In this document: positions 44,282-52,601 of the stretch, piece by piece
Layout of the letters: each line of letters opens with the position of its first letter
Position numbering within the stretch: position 1 is the stretch's first letter
NCBI GenBank assembly: GCA_002438565.1
Contig: DJPN01000021.1
Location: 1 to 64,000, forward strand
Reading direction: 5' to 3'
DNA from: Alphaproteobacteria bacterium UBA6411
GTDB lineage: Bacteria; Pseudomonadota; Alphaproteobacteria; CAAGCB01; CAG-977
Length of the DNA: 64,000 nucleotides
The notes under the pieces: generated by a model
Told to the model about the DNA's origin: nothing
What the model saw: only the letters and a program-made list of their open reading frames with translations
Database searches by the model: none
Made by a program: the position numbers and the translations under genes

Positions 44282-44456
44282 TTACGCCTCTTTAAACACT
44301 TGAAATCCATCGATTCGATATTACCCGCACGCCGTAAAAAGCGCAAGAAAAGTTTAGCAATTCCATGTTTTAGGGAAAAATCCGAAAACAATATACAAAC
44401 TTTCATTTAAAAAACAAACAGATGCGAAAATTTTTGTGGACAAACTGGACAAATTG

Positions 44457-44485
44457 TTGACAAGACCTTTTTCATCGTGTATTCT
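44457..44485 (+). promoter_or_regulatory. Promoter of the deaminase gene
   Basis: TTGACA (44457-44462) and TATTCT (44480-44485) are spaced by 17 bp, about 60 bp before the ATG at 44551. Confidence 0.75.
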
Positions 44486-44550
44486 GCTTGGTTAAGAATG
44501 GTTCAGTATATAAAAATTATAAGGGCTGGAAAACCCGAAGGAAGGTTGTT

Positions 44551-45819
44551 ATGACACAGAAATACAATACGGCTGAAATGCCCAAAGCCACATTGCATGA
44601 ACATATCGAAGGCACCGTTACGCCCGAAATGGCGGAAAAACTGGCGCAGCGCCACAACGTGTCTTTGCCCGACAACTTTGTGATGAAGGACGGCGAATAC
44701 GACAAGGCAGATTTTCCCAACGGCCGTTACGCCTATGATGAAAGCGACTTTTGGGCGTTCATCAACACCTACGACACGGTCGCCGACATGATGCGCACGC
44801 CGCAGGACTATTATGATGTTACCAAGGACTACCTGTCCAAAAACGCCGCCGAAGGCGGAATTTACGCGGAATTGATTGTTTCGCCGATGCACATGGCGAC
44901 CGAAGTCAACCCGAAAACGGGCAAGGCGGAACTGTCCGCCCCGCGCTACGCCGCAATGCTGGAGGCTATGACCTCCGCCGCCGAGGAAGTCAAGGAATCC
45001 ACAGGCTTGGAAACCCGCTTCATCGCAACGGGCGTCCGCAACTTGGGCGCGGAAAACGTAACGGAAGTCGCAAAATTCGTGCGCGACAATCCCCACCCGC
45101 TGGTTACGGGCTTCGGCATTGCGGGCAACGAACGCGCCGGCAAATTCGACGACTTTGCGGAAGCTTTGGCGATTGCCAAAGGCGCGGGCTTGAAGCTTGC
45201 TTTGCACGCGGGTGAAATCTGCGGTCCCGAAAGCATCCGCGACGCGGTTCGTTTGGGCGCGTCCCGCGTGGGACACGGCGTTTCCGCGGTGCAGGATCCC
45301 GCTTTGATGAAAGAACTGGCGGAAAAGAATGTGATGGTCGAGGTCTGCCCGACATCGAACCGCATTTTGGTCGGCGAACTCAAAGGCGATTTGGCAAACC
45401 ACCCCGCGCGCAAATTGTACGATGCGGGCATCAAGATTTCCATCAACCCCGACGACGGCGGCATTTTCGGCACGCAGACGGGCAAGGAACACCGCATCAG
45501 CGCCAAGGAATTCGGATTTACCAAAGCGGAAATGTACGACATTACGCTGTGCGCTTTGGATTGTTCGTTCGCGGACGTGAAAACGCGCAAACAGCTTAAG
45601 GAACGCGTCTATAAATCCATGTCCGCCGAAGACCGCAAGGAAATGGCGGAACAAGCCGAAAAAGCGCAAAATCCGATTTTGAAAAAACGCTTGGAAACCC
45701 GCGCTGTGGAAAGCGAACTGGTCGCCAAAAAAATGGAGGTGCAAAAAAGACGGGAAGCCGCTTCCGCCAAACGCACCCCGAAACTGACGGCGATTTTGAA
45801 CAGCAAACGCACGCGCTAA
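44551..45819 (+). CDS. Adenosine deaminase-family protein
   Basis: A 422-aa amidohydrolase. Metal-binding H16 and H18 (TLHEHIEG), LALHAGEICGPESIRDAV, SRVGHGVSAV, VEVCPTSN and SINPDDGGIFGT are the family motifs in order. SINPDDGG replaces the usual SLNTDDP. It has a C-terminal charged helical extension (about 355-422) not usual in Add. GGAAGG precedes the chosen ATG. Substrate may be adenosine, adenine or aminodeoxyfutalosine. It has its own promoter and terminator. Confidence 0.8.
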   Translation: MTQKYNTAEMPKATLHEHIEGTVTPEMAEKLAQRHNVSLPDNFVMKDGEYDKADFPNGRYAYDESDFWAFINTYDTVADMMRTPQDYYDVTKDYLSKNAAEGGIYAELIVSPMHMATEVNPKTGKAELSAPRYAAMLEAMTSAAEEVKESTGLETRFIATGVRNLGAENVTEVAKFVRDNPHPLVTGFGIAGNERAGKFDDFAEALAIAKGAGLKLALHAGEICGPESIRDAVRLGASRVGHGVSAVQDPALMKELAEKNVMVEVCPTSNRILVGELKGDLANHPARKLYDAGIKISINPDDGGIFGTQTGKEHRISAKEFGFTKAEMYDITLCALDCSFADVKTRKQLKERVYKSMSAEDRKEMAEQAEKAQNPILKKRLETRAVESELVAKKMEVQKRREAASAKRTPKLTAILNSKRTR

Positions 45820-45840
45820 TCGGGACAAACCGATAAATTC

Positions 45841-45872
45841 AAACGGCGAGGAAATTTCCCCGCCGTTTTTTT
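45841..45872 (+). terminator. Terminator after the deaminase gene
   Basis: AAACGGCG ... CGCCGTTT with an inner GGAAATTTCC, followed by a run of T. It also faces the end of the leftward MFS gene. Confidence 0.85.
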
Positions 45873-45907
45873 GTCTGCTAAAAGCCTGTCAATTAGTCTG
45901 TTAAAAA

Positions 45908-47059
45908 TTATGCCTTGATTTTCGGCGTCAAAGCCAGCAGATACAGCACGCCCGCGCCGATAACGGGAATCGCGGCGGATTGTGTGCCGACAATGTCGAC
46001 CGCGCGCCCCATAACCAGCGGAAACACCGTACCGCCGAACAATCCCATAATCATCAAGCCCGAAACTTCGTTTTTCTTGATTTCGTCGTGCAGCAAAGCG
46101 CGGGCGAAGATAATCGAAAACACGTTTGAGTTCCCGAATCCTATCATCGCCACCGCCGCCGTCAAAACGGCTTTGCCCGTTCCGAACCAAAGCATGAAAA
46201 CCGCCACCGTCATCATCAAAACGCTGAGCAGGAAGAACAGGCGGTTGCTGACTTTTGTCAAAACAAAACTACCCGTCAAACAGCCGATTGTTCTGAACAA
46301 AAAGTACACGCTCGCCGCATAGCCCGCGGTTTCCAGCGCAGCGCCGAGCTTTTCCATTAAAATTTTGGGCGCGATGACGTTTGTTCCGACGTCAATGCCG
46401 ACATGGCACATAATTCCCAAAAAACACAGCGCAATCAGCGGATTTTTCAGCAATCCGAAGCAATCGGAAAAGCTCGAAGCTTTGCCTGTAATCTCCTCCT
46501 CCCGCACTTTGTCGCGCGCCAGAAAAACGACGGCAAGCACGGAAACAACAGCGAACACGGGAAACAGCAGTTGCCATTTGCCGTAATGCACCGCGCCCCA
46601 GCCCGCCAAAATCGGCGCGACAAAGGACGCAATCGCTTTGACGAACTGCCCGAACGTCAGCGCGCCCGACAGCTTTTCGGCTTTAATCAAGTTGGAAACC
46701 AGCGGATTCAGCGACACCTGCATAATCGTGTTGCCGATGCCCAGCAGACAGAACGACACGACCATCACGGGCAAAGCATAGGCGCACGACGGCAGCAGCA
46801 AAGCCAGAAAAGTCACGAACAGCCCCGCCAAAACCGTTTTGCGCCGTCCGATTTTGTTCATCATCATCCCCGTCGGCACGGCGCCGACCAAAAACCAGAA
46901 AAACACCATGGACGGGAACATATTCGCCCAAGTGTCGGTCAGCGCAAAGTCGCGTTTGGCGTAATTGGACGCGATGCCGACCAAATCCACAAAGCCCATG
47001 GCGAAAAAAGCAGGCAGCACGGGCAATAAATTCAAAACCATGTTATCCTTTTTTGTCAT
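45908..47059 (-). CDS. MFS sugar transporter (FHS/FucP-like)
   Basis: A 383-aa permease with about 12 transmembrane helices. GMMMNKIGRRKTVLAGLF is the loop-2/3 MFS signature, and LSGALTFGQFVKAIASFVAPILAGW resembles FucP-type sugar:H+ symporters. It overlaps the upstream PfkB kinase by 4 bp, so it probably imports the hexose that the kinase phosphorylates, fructose being the simplest guess. Confidence 0.8.
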   Translation of the reverse strand: MTKKDNMVLNLLPVLPAFFAMGFVDLVGIASNYAKRDFALTDTWANMFPSMVFFWFLVGAVPTGMMMNKIGRRKTVLAGLFVTFLALLLPSCAYALPVMVVSFCLLGIGNTIMQVSLNPLVSNLIKAEKLSGALTFGQFVKAIASFVAPILAGWGAVHYGKWQLLFPVFAVVSVLAVVFLARDKVREEEITGKASSFSDCFGLLKNPLIALCFLGIMCHVGIDVGTNVIAPKILMEKLGAALETAGYAASVYFLFRTIGCLTGSFVLTKVSNRLFFLLSVLMMTVAVFMLWFGTGKAVLTAAVAMIGFGNSNVFSIIFARALLHDEIKKNEVSGLMIMGLFGGTVFPLVMGRAVDIVGTQSAAIPVIGAGVLYLLALTPKIKA

Positions 47060-47934
47060 TGTTCCGCTCCTTTTTCATAAGCGGGCCAAGCCCCCGACTT
47101 CGTCGACACAAACGCCGCGACGTCCACCGCCGCTTTGTGCGCCTGCGCCAAGGATTTGCCCGTCAAAATGCTATACACAAACGCCCCCGAAAACGAATCC
47201 CCCGCCCCGACGGTATCGACGACATCGACTTTCGGAGTCGGCAGATACGATTTTTCCGTCGGCGTGTAAATCGTGCTGAACTTTTCGCCCGCCGTGAAAA
47301 TCATATACTTCAAGCCGTATTTTTCGATAAATCCGCCGCAAATTTCGTCGACGGTTCCGGAAACGTCAAACAATTTTTTCAAAACGTTGATTTCATCGTC
47401 GTTGATTTTGAAAATGTTGGCTTTTTTCAGCAGCCCGTCAATCAATTCCGCCGAATAATACGTCCCGCGCAAGTTGATGTCGAAGAAACGCAAAGCCTGT
47501 TCGGGCGCAAAAGACAACAGTGTTTCGACCGCCTGTTTGGATTGGGGCGACCTTAACGCCAAAGTGCCGAAACATACTGCGTCCGCGCGTTTAATCAGCT
47601 CTTCGGCTTCGGCGGTTGCCGTCAAATAGTCCCACGCCACACCTTCGACAATATCGTAAGACGGGATGCCGTCGTTCAAAACGACTTTGACGTATCCCGT
47701 CGGATGATCGTTGCGCGAAATGCAGTATTTGATGCCGCTTTTTTCCAGTTCGCCCAAAATCTCGTCGCCCAAAGCGTCATTGCCGACCGCGCTGACGGCA
47801 TAGCCCTGCGCCCCCAGCCGGGTTGCGTGATACACAAAGTTAATCGGCGCGCCGCCCGCGCGTTTTCCTTCGGGCAGCATGTCCCACAACAATTCGCCGA
47901 TGCCGATAATAACGGGGTGTTTGTTTTCAATCAT
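47056..47934 (-). CDS. PfkB-family sugar kinase (fructokinase-like)
   Basis: A 292-aa ribokinase-fold kinase. GIGELLWDMLPEGKRAGGAPINFVYHATRLG (substrate side), and DTVGAGDSFSGAFVYSILTG near the C-terminus (anion hole and catalytic Asp in GAGDSF), are diagnostic. ELLWDMLPEG.R.GGAP is typical of fructokinases. GGAGG start region; promoter at 47968-47997. Forms an operon with the MFS gene. It is the last chromosomal gene before the putative island. Confidence 0.85.
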   Translation of the reverse strand: MIENKHPVIIGIGELLWDMLPEGKRAGGAPINFVYHATRLGAQGYAVSAVGNDALGDEILGELEKSGIKYCISRNDHPTGYVKVVLNDGIPSYDIVEGVAWDYLTATAEAEELIKRADAVCFGTLALRSPQSKQAVETLLSFAPEQALRFFDINLRGTYYSAELIDGLLKKANIFKINDDEINVLKKLFDVSGTVDEICGGFIEKYGLKYMIFTAGEKFSTIYTPTEKSYLPTPKVDVVDTVGAGDSFSGAFVYSILTGKSLAQAHKAAVDVAAFVSTKSGAWPAYEKGAEQ

Positions 47935-47967
47935 AAAAGCCTCCGTTCATTTGAAGTAACTGCAATC

Positions 47968-47997
47968 AGTCTACCACAAAACAAACGGAAAATTCAA
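47968..47997 (-). promoter_or_regulatory. Candidate promoter of the kinase-MFS operon
   Basis: TTGAAT (47992-47997) and TAGACT (47968-47973) on the minus strand, 18 bp apart, about 34 bp upstream of the kinase ATG. Confidence 0.5.
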
Positions 47998-48054
47998 ACG
48001 GTTGCAAAGCTTTCCGTTTTCGTTTCATTCTTTGACAGACGGGGCGGACGATAC

Positions 48055-48081
48055 AAAAAAGCCCTTGGCTTCCAAGGGCTT
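48055..48081 (-). terminator. Terminator left behind by a displaced tRNA gene
   Basis: AAGCCCTTGG-CTT-CCAAGGGCTT (10-bp stem) is followed on the minus strand by TTTTTTG. It stands 6 bp after a CCA-ending tRNA fragment, so it is best read as the native terminator of that tRNA. Confidence 0.7.
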
Positions 48082-48087
48082 CTAAAG

Positions 48088-48104
48088 TGGCTGGGGCGGC
48101 TGGA
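48088..48104 (-). other. 3' tRNA fragment, putative attachment (att) site of an island
   Basis: On the minus strand TCCAGCCGCCCCAGCCA reads as the 3' part of the T arm, the acceptor 3' strand (CGCCCCA), discriminator G and CCA. The complementary 5' strand would be TGGGGCG, as in tRNA-Gln genes. Homology to a tRNA stops at 48104, and no 5' portion is present. This is the pattern left where an element integrates into a tRNA 3' end. The complete tRNA would lie to the right, outside the window. No integrase is visible here. Confidence 0.6.
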
Positions 48105-48302
48105 GGTGAATTTTTTAGACTCCCCTTTCAAAAAAACGAGGATTTCTGCGATTTTTTTCATTTCAACTTTCCCAAAACATCAAAATTTATTAGCAGGCGT
48201 ATTAACAGGTTTAAAACCGATTTTTATCAATATAATCATGTGCTTCAGCGTTTGTAAAGTGTTTTGTGGGAAAATTTAATTGCTTTTTATAGGTAAATAT
48301 AA

Positions 48303-48344
48303 TTTACAATTTCCTATGATTTTGCTATCCTATCCTCAAGGATA
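48303..48344 (+). promoter_or_regulatory. Promoter and operator of the HTH gene
   Basis: TTTACA (48303-48308) and TATCCT (48326-48331) are 17 bp apart. The perfect inverted repeat TATCCT-CA-AGGATA (48331-48344) covers the expected transcription start, and GGGAGG (48348-48353) is the ribosome binding site. Autorepression by the gene product is likely. Confidence 0.6.
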
Positions 48345-48359
48345 ATAGGGAGGAACAAA

Positions 48360-48692
48360 ATGGCAGATTTTGATGATGAAAACGACTTTATGCGGTTAAA
48401 AAAGAAGTCTTCCCGAATATCCGATTGGCGCAATGAAGCCACCTCTATCAAAGAATTGCTGGATTGGAACGATTTGGTCAGGCGCATCAACGCATGGCGC
48501 GTCGTTTGTCGTTTATCGGTTCTGGAACTGTCCAAACGAGCCGGATTAAGCCGACCGACCGTTACCGCTCTTTTGCACGGAAGCGCTAAAATCAGCATCG
48601 AAAACGTTCAGAAAGTCCTTGCCGCTCTTGACGCAGCCGCACAACCTAAGAAACTGTCCATTGAAGAAGTCGTCAAAGAAAAAGACCAATAA
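48360..48692 (+). CDS. Small XRE-type HTH regulator
   Basis: A 110-aa protein with a helix-turn-helix near residues 46-90 (AWRVVCRLSVLELSKRAGLSRPTVTALLHGSAKISIENVQKVLAAL) and a charged N-terminal arm. No toxin-like partner follows in the same direction. It is the only rightward gene in the island part of the window and the one closest to the attachment site, so it may control element functions. It has its own promoter with a palindromic operator. Confidence 0.75.
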   Translation: MADFDDENDFMRLKKKSSRISDWRNEATSIKELLDWNDLVRRINAWRVVCRLSVLELSKRAGLSRPTVTALLHGSAKISIENVQKVLAALDAAAQPKKLSIEEVVKEKDQ

Positions 48693-48750
48693 ATAGGTTT
48701 CTATTCCGCAAACACATCATTTCAGCCGAAAATAACAGGTGTTTTTTCCG

Positions 48751-48924
48751 TTACACTGGACGCTGTTTCAGATACAGTTTCTGTTTCTTATATATGGTGG
48801 AAATCAGTTCAAGAAGTTCCGAATCCCATTTTTGCTCCCTGATCGCGGAGGTATAATTTGTCAGAGCAATCGATTTTTGTTTAAAATCAATCGTATACAC
48901 CTGAAAAAAAACTCCCCGCCACAT
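48751..48924 (-). CDS. Possible 57-residue protein downstream of the ankyrin operon
   Basis: ATG at 48924 to TAA at 48751. The product contains QVYTIDFKQKSIALTNYTS and EQKWDSELLELISTIYKKQK, with natural-looking composition, unlike shadow frames. No strong ribosome binding site is seen (TATCCTTGCGG). It lies 72 bp after the end of the large ankyrin gene and could be the last gene of that operon or the fragment of a longer gene. No family recognised. Confidence 0.35.
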   Translation of the reverse strand: MWRGVFFQVYTIDFKQKSIALTNYTSAIREQKWDSELLELISTIYKKQKLYLKQRPV

Positions 48925-48995
48925 CCGCAAGGATATATTTTCAAGAAATTTCTCATTGATTATTCATTATCTTGCGTACCCTAAAAAATTCCATT

Positions 48996-51900
48996 TTACT
49001 TCGACAGTATTTTAATAGCTTCGGTATTGCCGATTTTTTGCGCAATCGACAGAGCAGAGTTTCCTTTTTTATCCGTATGATTGATGTCCGCCCCTGCCTT
49101 TTTCAGTAATTTCAACGCTTGCAAAACAAAACGCAGAGGGCGTTTGTATTTTGTCAGTTCCGCCGCCAAAATCAGCGCCGTTTTGCCGTCTTTGTTCGCC
49201 GCGTTGACATCTGCGCCGGCATTCAACAAAACCTTGACAATTTCCAGTTCCGTTTCGGCGTTGTCTTTGAAGCGCGCAACGAAACAGCCCGTCAACGGAG
49301 TATCGCCGTCCTTGTCGCGGGTATCGACATCCAGCCCTTGGTCAATCAAAAATTGAGCGTATTCGGGGGAGCACGCATTTTGCAGCAACGTTTCGCCGTT
49401 GTCGTTTTCCGTATGAATATCCGCCCCCGCTTCAATCAGCATACGGACGCATTCAACGTCAAACGCGTACTGCAAAGCCGTATCGCCGTCGTCATCTTTC
49501 GCATCAACGTCAGCACCCGCATTCAGCAATTTGCGAACCGCACGGGTGTCGCCGTCAATGCGCATGGCGCGCATCAAAGGTGTGACGCCGTTTTCATCGG
49601 GCGCGTTGACATCGTCGTTATCATCGCTTTCAGAGTTTTCTTCAGCCGTGTTATCCAGCAATTCCTGCGTGGTCATCAACTTCATATCGGGCGACAGAGT
49701 TTCGGCAATCGCATCGCTGAAAACAAAATCGAAAATGCCGTTTGCGGTTTTAATTCTCCATTCGGTTTCGTCTTTTTGATACCAATAATTGAATCCGACG
49801 AAACTGAAGCTTTTGCCCAGATGTTCGAACAACGCCGAAAATTCGTCGGCATGGGTATCCACCGTCGCAATAAAGTATATTTTCCGTTCCCGCGCCGCGG
49901 CGAAAAACCATTCCAGTTCGTCGGTCGGGATAACGGTGTTGACGAAATCGAAGTCGTTAAAGAAATAAACGCCCTCCGCATCGGATGGTTTGTTTTGTTT
50001 AAACGCCAGATACATGTCGTTGACGAAAGACGTTGCGGCGAATTCGCTTGAAACATAGCGGCATTTGTCGGCATAGGGTTTCAGCGCGCCGTTTATGTCG
50101 AACACAATGAACTGTCCGCCGTTTTTGATTGTGTGAGCAATCAGCCCCGCCGTTTGTTCGGGTTTTCCCGAATAAAACAGCGGCGAATATTTTTCCAAAT
50201 GCAGGACGGCGTATAGCCAGAACGAAACGGCTGACAAATCGTCCTGCGATGTCAGCGCACCCGTTTTTTCGTCGCGTTTCGCATTGCCCAAGCCGATAAC
50301 ATAGTTGCTGTCGAGCTCTTTCATAATTTTTGAAACGTCTTTTGAAACATCTTCATCCGCCGGCTCGACTTCAAGGTTATGATAACCGATGTTGTCTCTA
50401 CCGTGTGCAAAATCGTCTTGCAGAAGTGTTTCGGCTTCATCGAACGGATTGGATTTTTTGTTGGCTTCGCGGGCTTTTTGGATTCTTTCTTTGTGCCGTT
50501 CATTATACTCGCCGGAAACGATTGCGCCCGCTTTCAGCAACATGCGCACACAAAGAAAGTAATCTTTGCCGTCCTGTCCGCCTAAACCGCTATGGCGCAA
50601 AGCCCAAATCAAAGGAATGTTTTTGTTTCCTGCGAGGAAAGAACGGTATTCCTTATCAGGAGCCTCAGCGTTCGGATTTGCCCCCGCTTTCAGCAATAAA
50701 TACAGTTTGGCGGCACATCTGCGTCCGTTTGTATCGGGAAGAACAACATGGTGCAAAACGCTGTAGCCTTTTTTATCGCAAGCATTGACGTCCGCGCCGT
50801 ATTTTATCAACAACAATATTTGTGCCGAAGGAGCCTCCATCAGCGGCGTTTTCCCGTTTTTATCATGCACATTGGGATTCGCGCCCGCTTTCAGCAGAAC
50901 TTCAAATGTGTCTAAATAGTTATCATCAAACAAACAATTCATACCATTGTTGTTCAATTCGTTCGGGTCGACACCCGCTTTTATCAGCAGTGCGGCGTTG
51001 TCGGGGGACAACGGGCATGAAAACAGCAAAGTTTCATTGTTCTCGCTTTTAATTTTCGGGTTTATTTTGGAACAGATATATTTTAAAAATCCGGTATCGC
51101 CCGATTCCACGGCACTTTTCAAAAGAGTGTATGCCGCTTTGTTTGAACGAACAACCGCATTTTTTTTGCAGTACAGATACACGAGGTTGAAATTTCGCGC
51201 CTTGGCGGCTTGCGAAATCGGAGTCGTCCCGTCATGGGCTTCAATGTTAATATCCGCCCCCGCATTCAGTAATATTTGCGTAATACGTGTTTGAGCGATT
51301 TTTCCATCGACGCATTTAGCCGCGTAAAACAAAGGTGTCCTGCCGAAACTGTCTTGTGCGTTGACATCCGCACCCATTTCAATCAATTTTCGAACGGCTT
51401 TGTATCCCTCGTATCGCGCGGGAGTGGATGAGCCGCTGCCGCAGTGTTCGCAGGCATGCATCAATGAAGTGACACCGTCAGCTTCAATCGCGTTGACAGG
51501 AATTTTTCCGGCGAACACATCATCCATCCAATCGTACCACCGTCCGTCGATAACATACGGTTTTTCCGTTGTTTTGGCGGATTTCGCGATTGTTTTCGGT
51601 TTGGGCGTTCTTTTCGGTTTTGCTTTCTGTTCCCGCTTTTTGCGTTCTTCTTCCTCGGCTTGTCGGGCTTTTTCCGCTGCGGCGATTTCAGCCGCCCGTT
51701 TTTTGGCAAAGCCGAGCCATACGGCGGGGACGATAAAACAGCTCAGCAGCAGAGCGGCGGAAACAAGTGCGGCGATTACCGACAGCCACGGCGCACAGTC
51801 CCAAGCCCACCTGCCGCGCAGTCCCGCCCCCAGCGGCGCAAAAGCGGCATCGGGCAACAATGGGGCGGCAAACCGCGATGTCAATATTCCCAATCCGAAC

Positions 51901-52178
51901 GCCGCAATGCCGCTCAGCGTCAATTCGCCCGCGCCGTCATTGTCGCCGCTGCGGAACATCAACGCGGACAATATCGGAAAAACGTACAAAAACAGCGGAA
52001 CGAAAATGCCGACAATGCCCAGCTGATACCAGACAATATCCGCGATGTTGCTAAAAAATCCGTCAATCGGCTTGTCGGGCGAAAACAGCAGCAGTACGAT
52101 GTCAAAGCCGCTGATGTACGCCGTTGCAACGACGAAAACGCAAACCAAACAAAGCAAAATCGCCAAAACAGTCGCCAT
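48996..52178 (-). CDS. Ankyrin-repeat membrane protein with degenerate FtsK-like domain
   Basis: A 1060-aa protein from ATG 52178. N-terminal hydrophobic helices (about 2-24, 45-72, 84-100, 130-152) resemble the four-helix FtsK anchor. A coiled, Lys/Pro-rich linker (157-205) follows. Ankyrin array 1 spans about 220-600. Residues about 615-830 resemble an FtsK/SpoIIIE motor: SPLFYSGKPEQTAG where the Walker A should be, FIVFDINGALKPYADKC, GVYFFNDFDFVN (Walker B-like) and ARERKIYFIATVDTHADEF. The P-loop GKS/T is not intact, so ATPase activity is doubtful. Ankyrin array 2 spans about 858-1058. The start overlaps the upstream stop (TAATG). A position at the inner membrane is inferred, and the binding partners are unknown. 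Confidence 0.7.
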   Translation of the reverse strand: MATVLAILLCLVCVFVVATAYISGFDIVLLLFSPDKPIDGFFSNIADIVWYQLGIVGIFVPLFLYVFPILSALMFRSGDNDGAGELTLSGIAAFGLGILTSRFAAPLLPDAAFAPLGAGLRGRWAWDCAPWLSVIAALVSAALLLSCFIVPAVWLGFAKKRAAEIAAAEKARQAEEEERKKREQKAKPKRTPKPKTIAKSAKTTEKPYVIDGRWYDWMDDVFAGKIPVNAIEADGVTSLMHACEHCGSGSSTPARYEGYKAVRKLIEMGADVNAQDSFGRTPLFYAAKCVDGKIAQTRITQILLNAGADINIEAHDGTTPISQAAKARNFNLVYLYCKKNAVVRSNKAAYTLLKSAVESGDTGFLKYICSKINPKIKSENNETLLFSCPLSPDNAALLIKAGVDPNELNNNGMNCLFDDNYLDTFEVLLKAGANPNVHDKNGKTPLMEAPSAQILLLIKYGADVNACDKKGYSVLHHVVLPDTNGRRCAAKLYLLLKAGANPNAEAPDKEYRSFLAGNKNIPLIWALRHSGLGGQDGKDYFLCVRMLLKAGAIVSGEYNERHKERIQKAREANKKSNPFDEAETLLQDDFAHGRDNIGYHNLEVEPADEDVSKDVSKIMKELDSNYVIGLGNAKRDEKTGALTSQDDLSAVSFWLYAVLHLEKYSPLFYSGKPEQTAGLIAHTIKNGGQFIVFDINGALKPYADKCRYVSSEFAATSFVNDMYLAFKQNKPSDAEGVYFFNDFDFVNTVIPTDELEWFFAAARERKIYFIATVDTHADEFSALFEHLGKSFSFVGFNYWYQKDETEWRIKTANGIFDFVFSDAIAETLSPDMKLMTTQELLDNTAEENSESDDNDDVNAPDENGVTPLMRAMRIDGDTRAVRKLLNAGADVDAKDDDGDTALQYAFDVECVRMLIEAGADIHTENDNGETLLQNACSPEYAQFLIDQGLDVDTRDKDGDTPLTGCFVARFKDNAETELEIVKVLLNAGADVNAANKDGKTALILAAELTKYKRPLRFVLQALKLLKKAGADINHTDKKGNSALSIAQKIGNTEAIKILSK

Positions 52179-52597
52179 TACAGTATCGCTTTCAAAATAT
52201 CGGCAAAAAGGGTTGTTTGTCCGAACGGTATGTGCAGTTTGATTGCCAGTATGATGCAAACAATGAAATCCGTAAGCGCAATCGAAACCAGCTGATAGCC
52301 GTAATCCAGTTTGAAACGAACCCAGATTTCGCTTTGATTTCGCCAAACGGAGTAATGCCCCATGTTGCCGTTTGCATAATCGGAAAAACTGCGTCCGATA
52401 ATCAAACCGATGCGCGTCGCCAGCCAAAACGACGGGGCGGCGATAAAGTACACTTTGTCGGAAACGGGCGTTGTCCACAACAGCGCTTCGAAAAACAGCG
52501 TGATAAAGTCGTATCCCAGCGGCAGAAGCCAAAACGTCCAAGACAGCGCCGAACGCCGTTCGTCTTCGTCGTGTTCGTATTTATGCGAAGTGACCAT
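52178..52597 (-). CDS. Three-helix membrane protein of the envelope operon
   Basis: A 139-aa protein with an acidic N-terminus (HKYEHDEDERR) and hydrophobic helices at about 18-42, 48-67 and 103-124. No family recognised. GGGGGATAACACT precedes the ATG. It starts 4 bp after the secreted ankyrin gene and its stop overlaps the start of the 1060-aa ankyrin/FtsK-like protein, so the two membrane proteins are probably made together and may form one complex. Confidence 0.65.
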   Translation of the reverse strand: MVTSHKYEHDEDERRSALSWTFWLLPLGYDFITLFFEALLWTTPVSDKVYFIAAPSFWLATRIGLIIGRSFSDYANGNMGHYSVWRNQSEIWVRFKLDYGYQLVSIALTDFIVCIILAIKLHIPFGQTTLFADILKAIL

Positions 52598-52601
52598 AGT
52601 G

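Noticed and set aside
44503..45828. 441-codon open frame opposite the adenosine deaminase-like gene
   Set aside because: Shadow of a gene with clear catalytic motifs; biased Phe/Arg/His content and no domain.
48739..48984. 81-codon plus-strand frame rich in Phe and Leu
   Set aside because: No ribosome binding site. The opposite strand carries a more protein-like frame (48751-48924).
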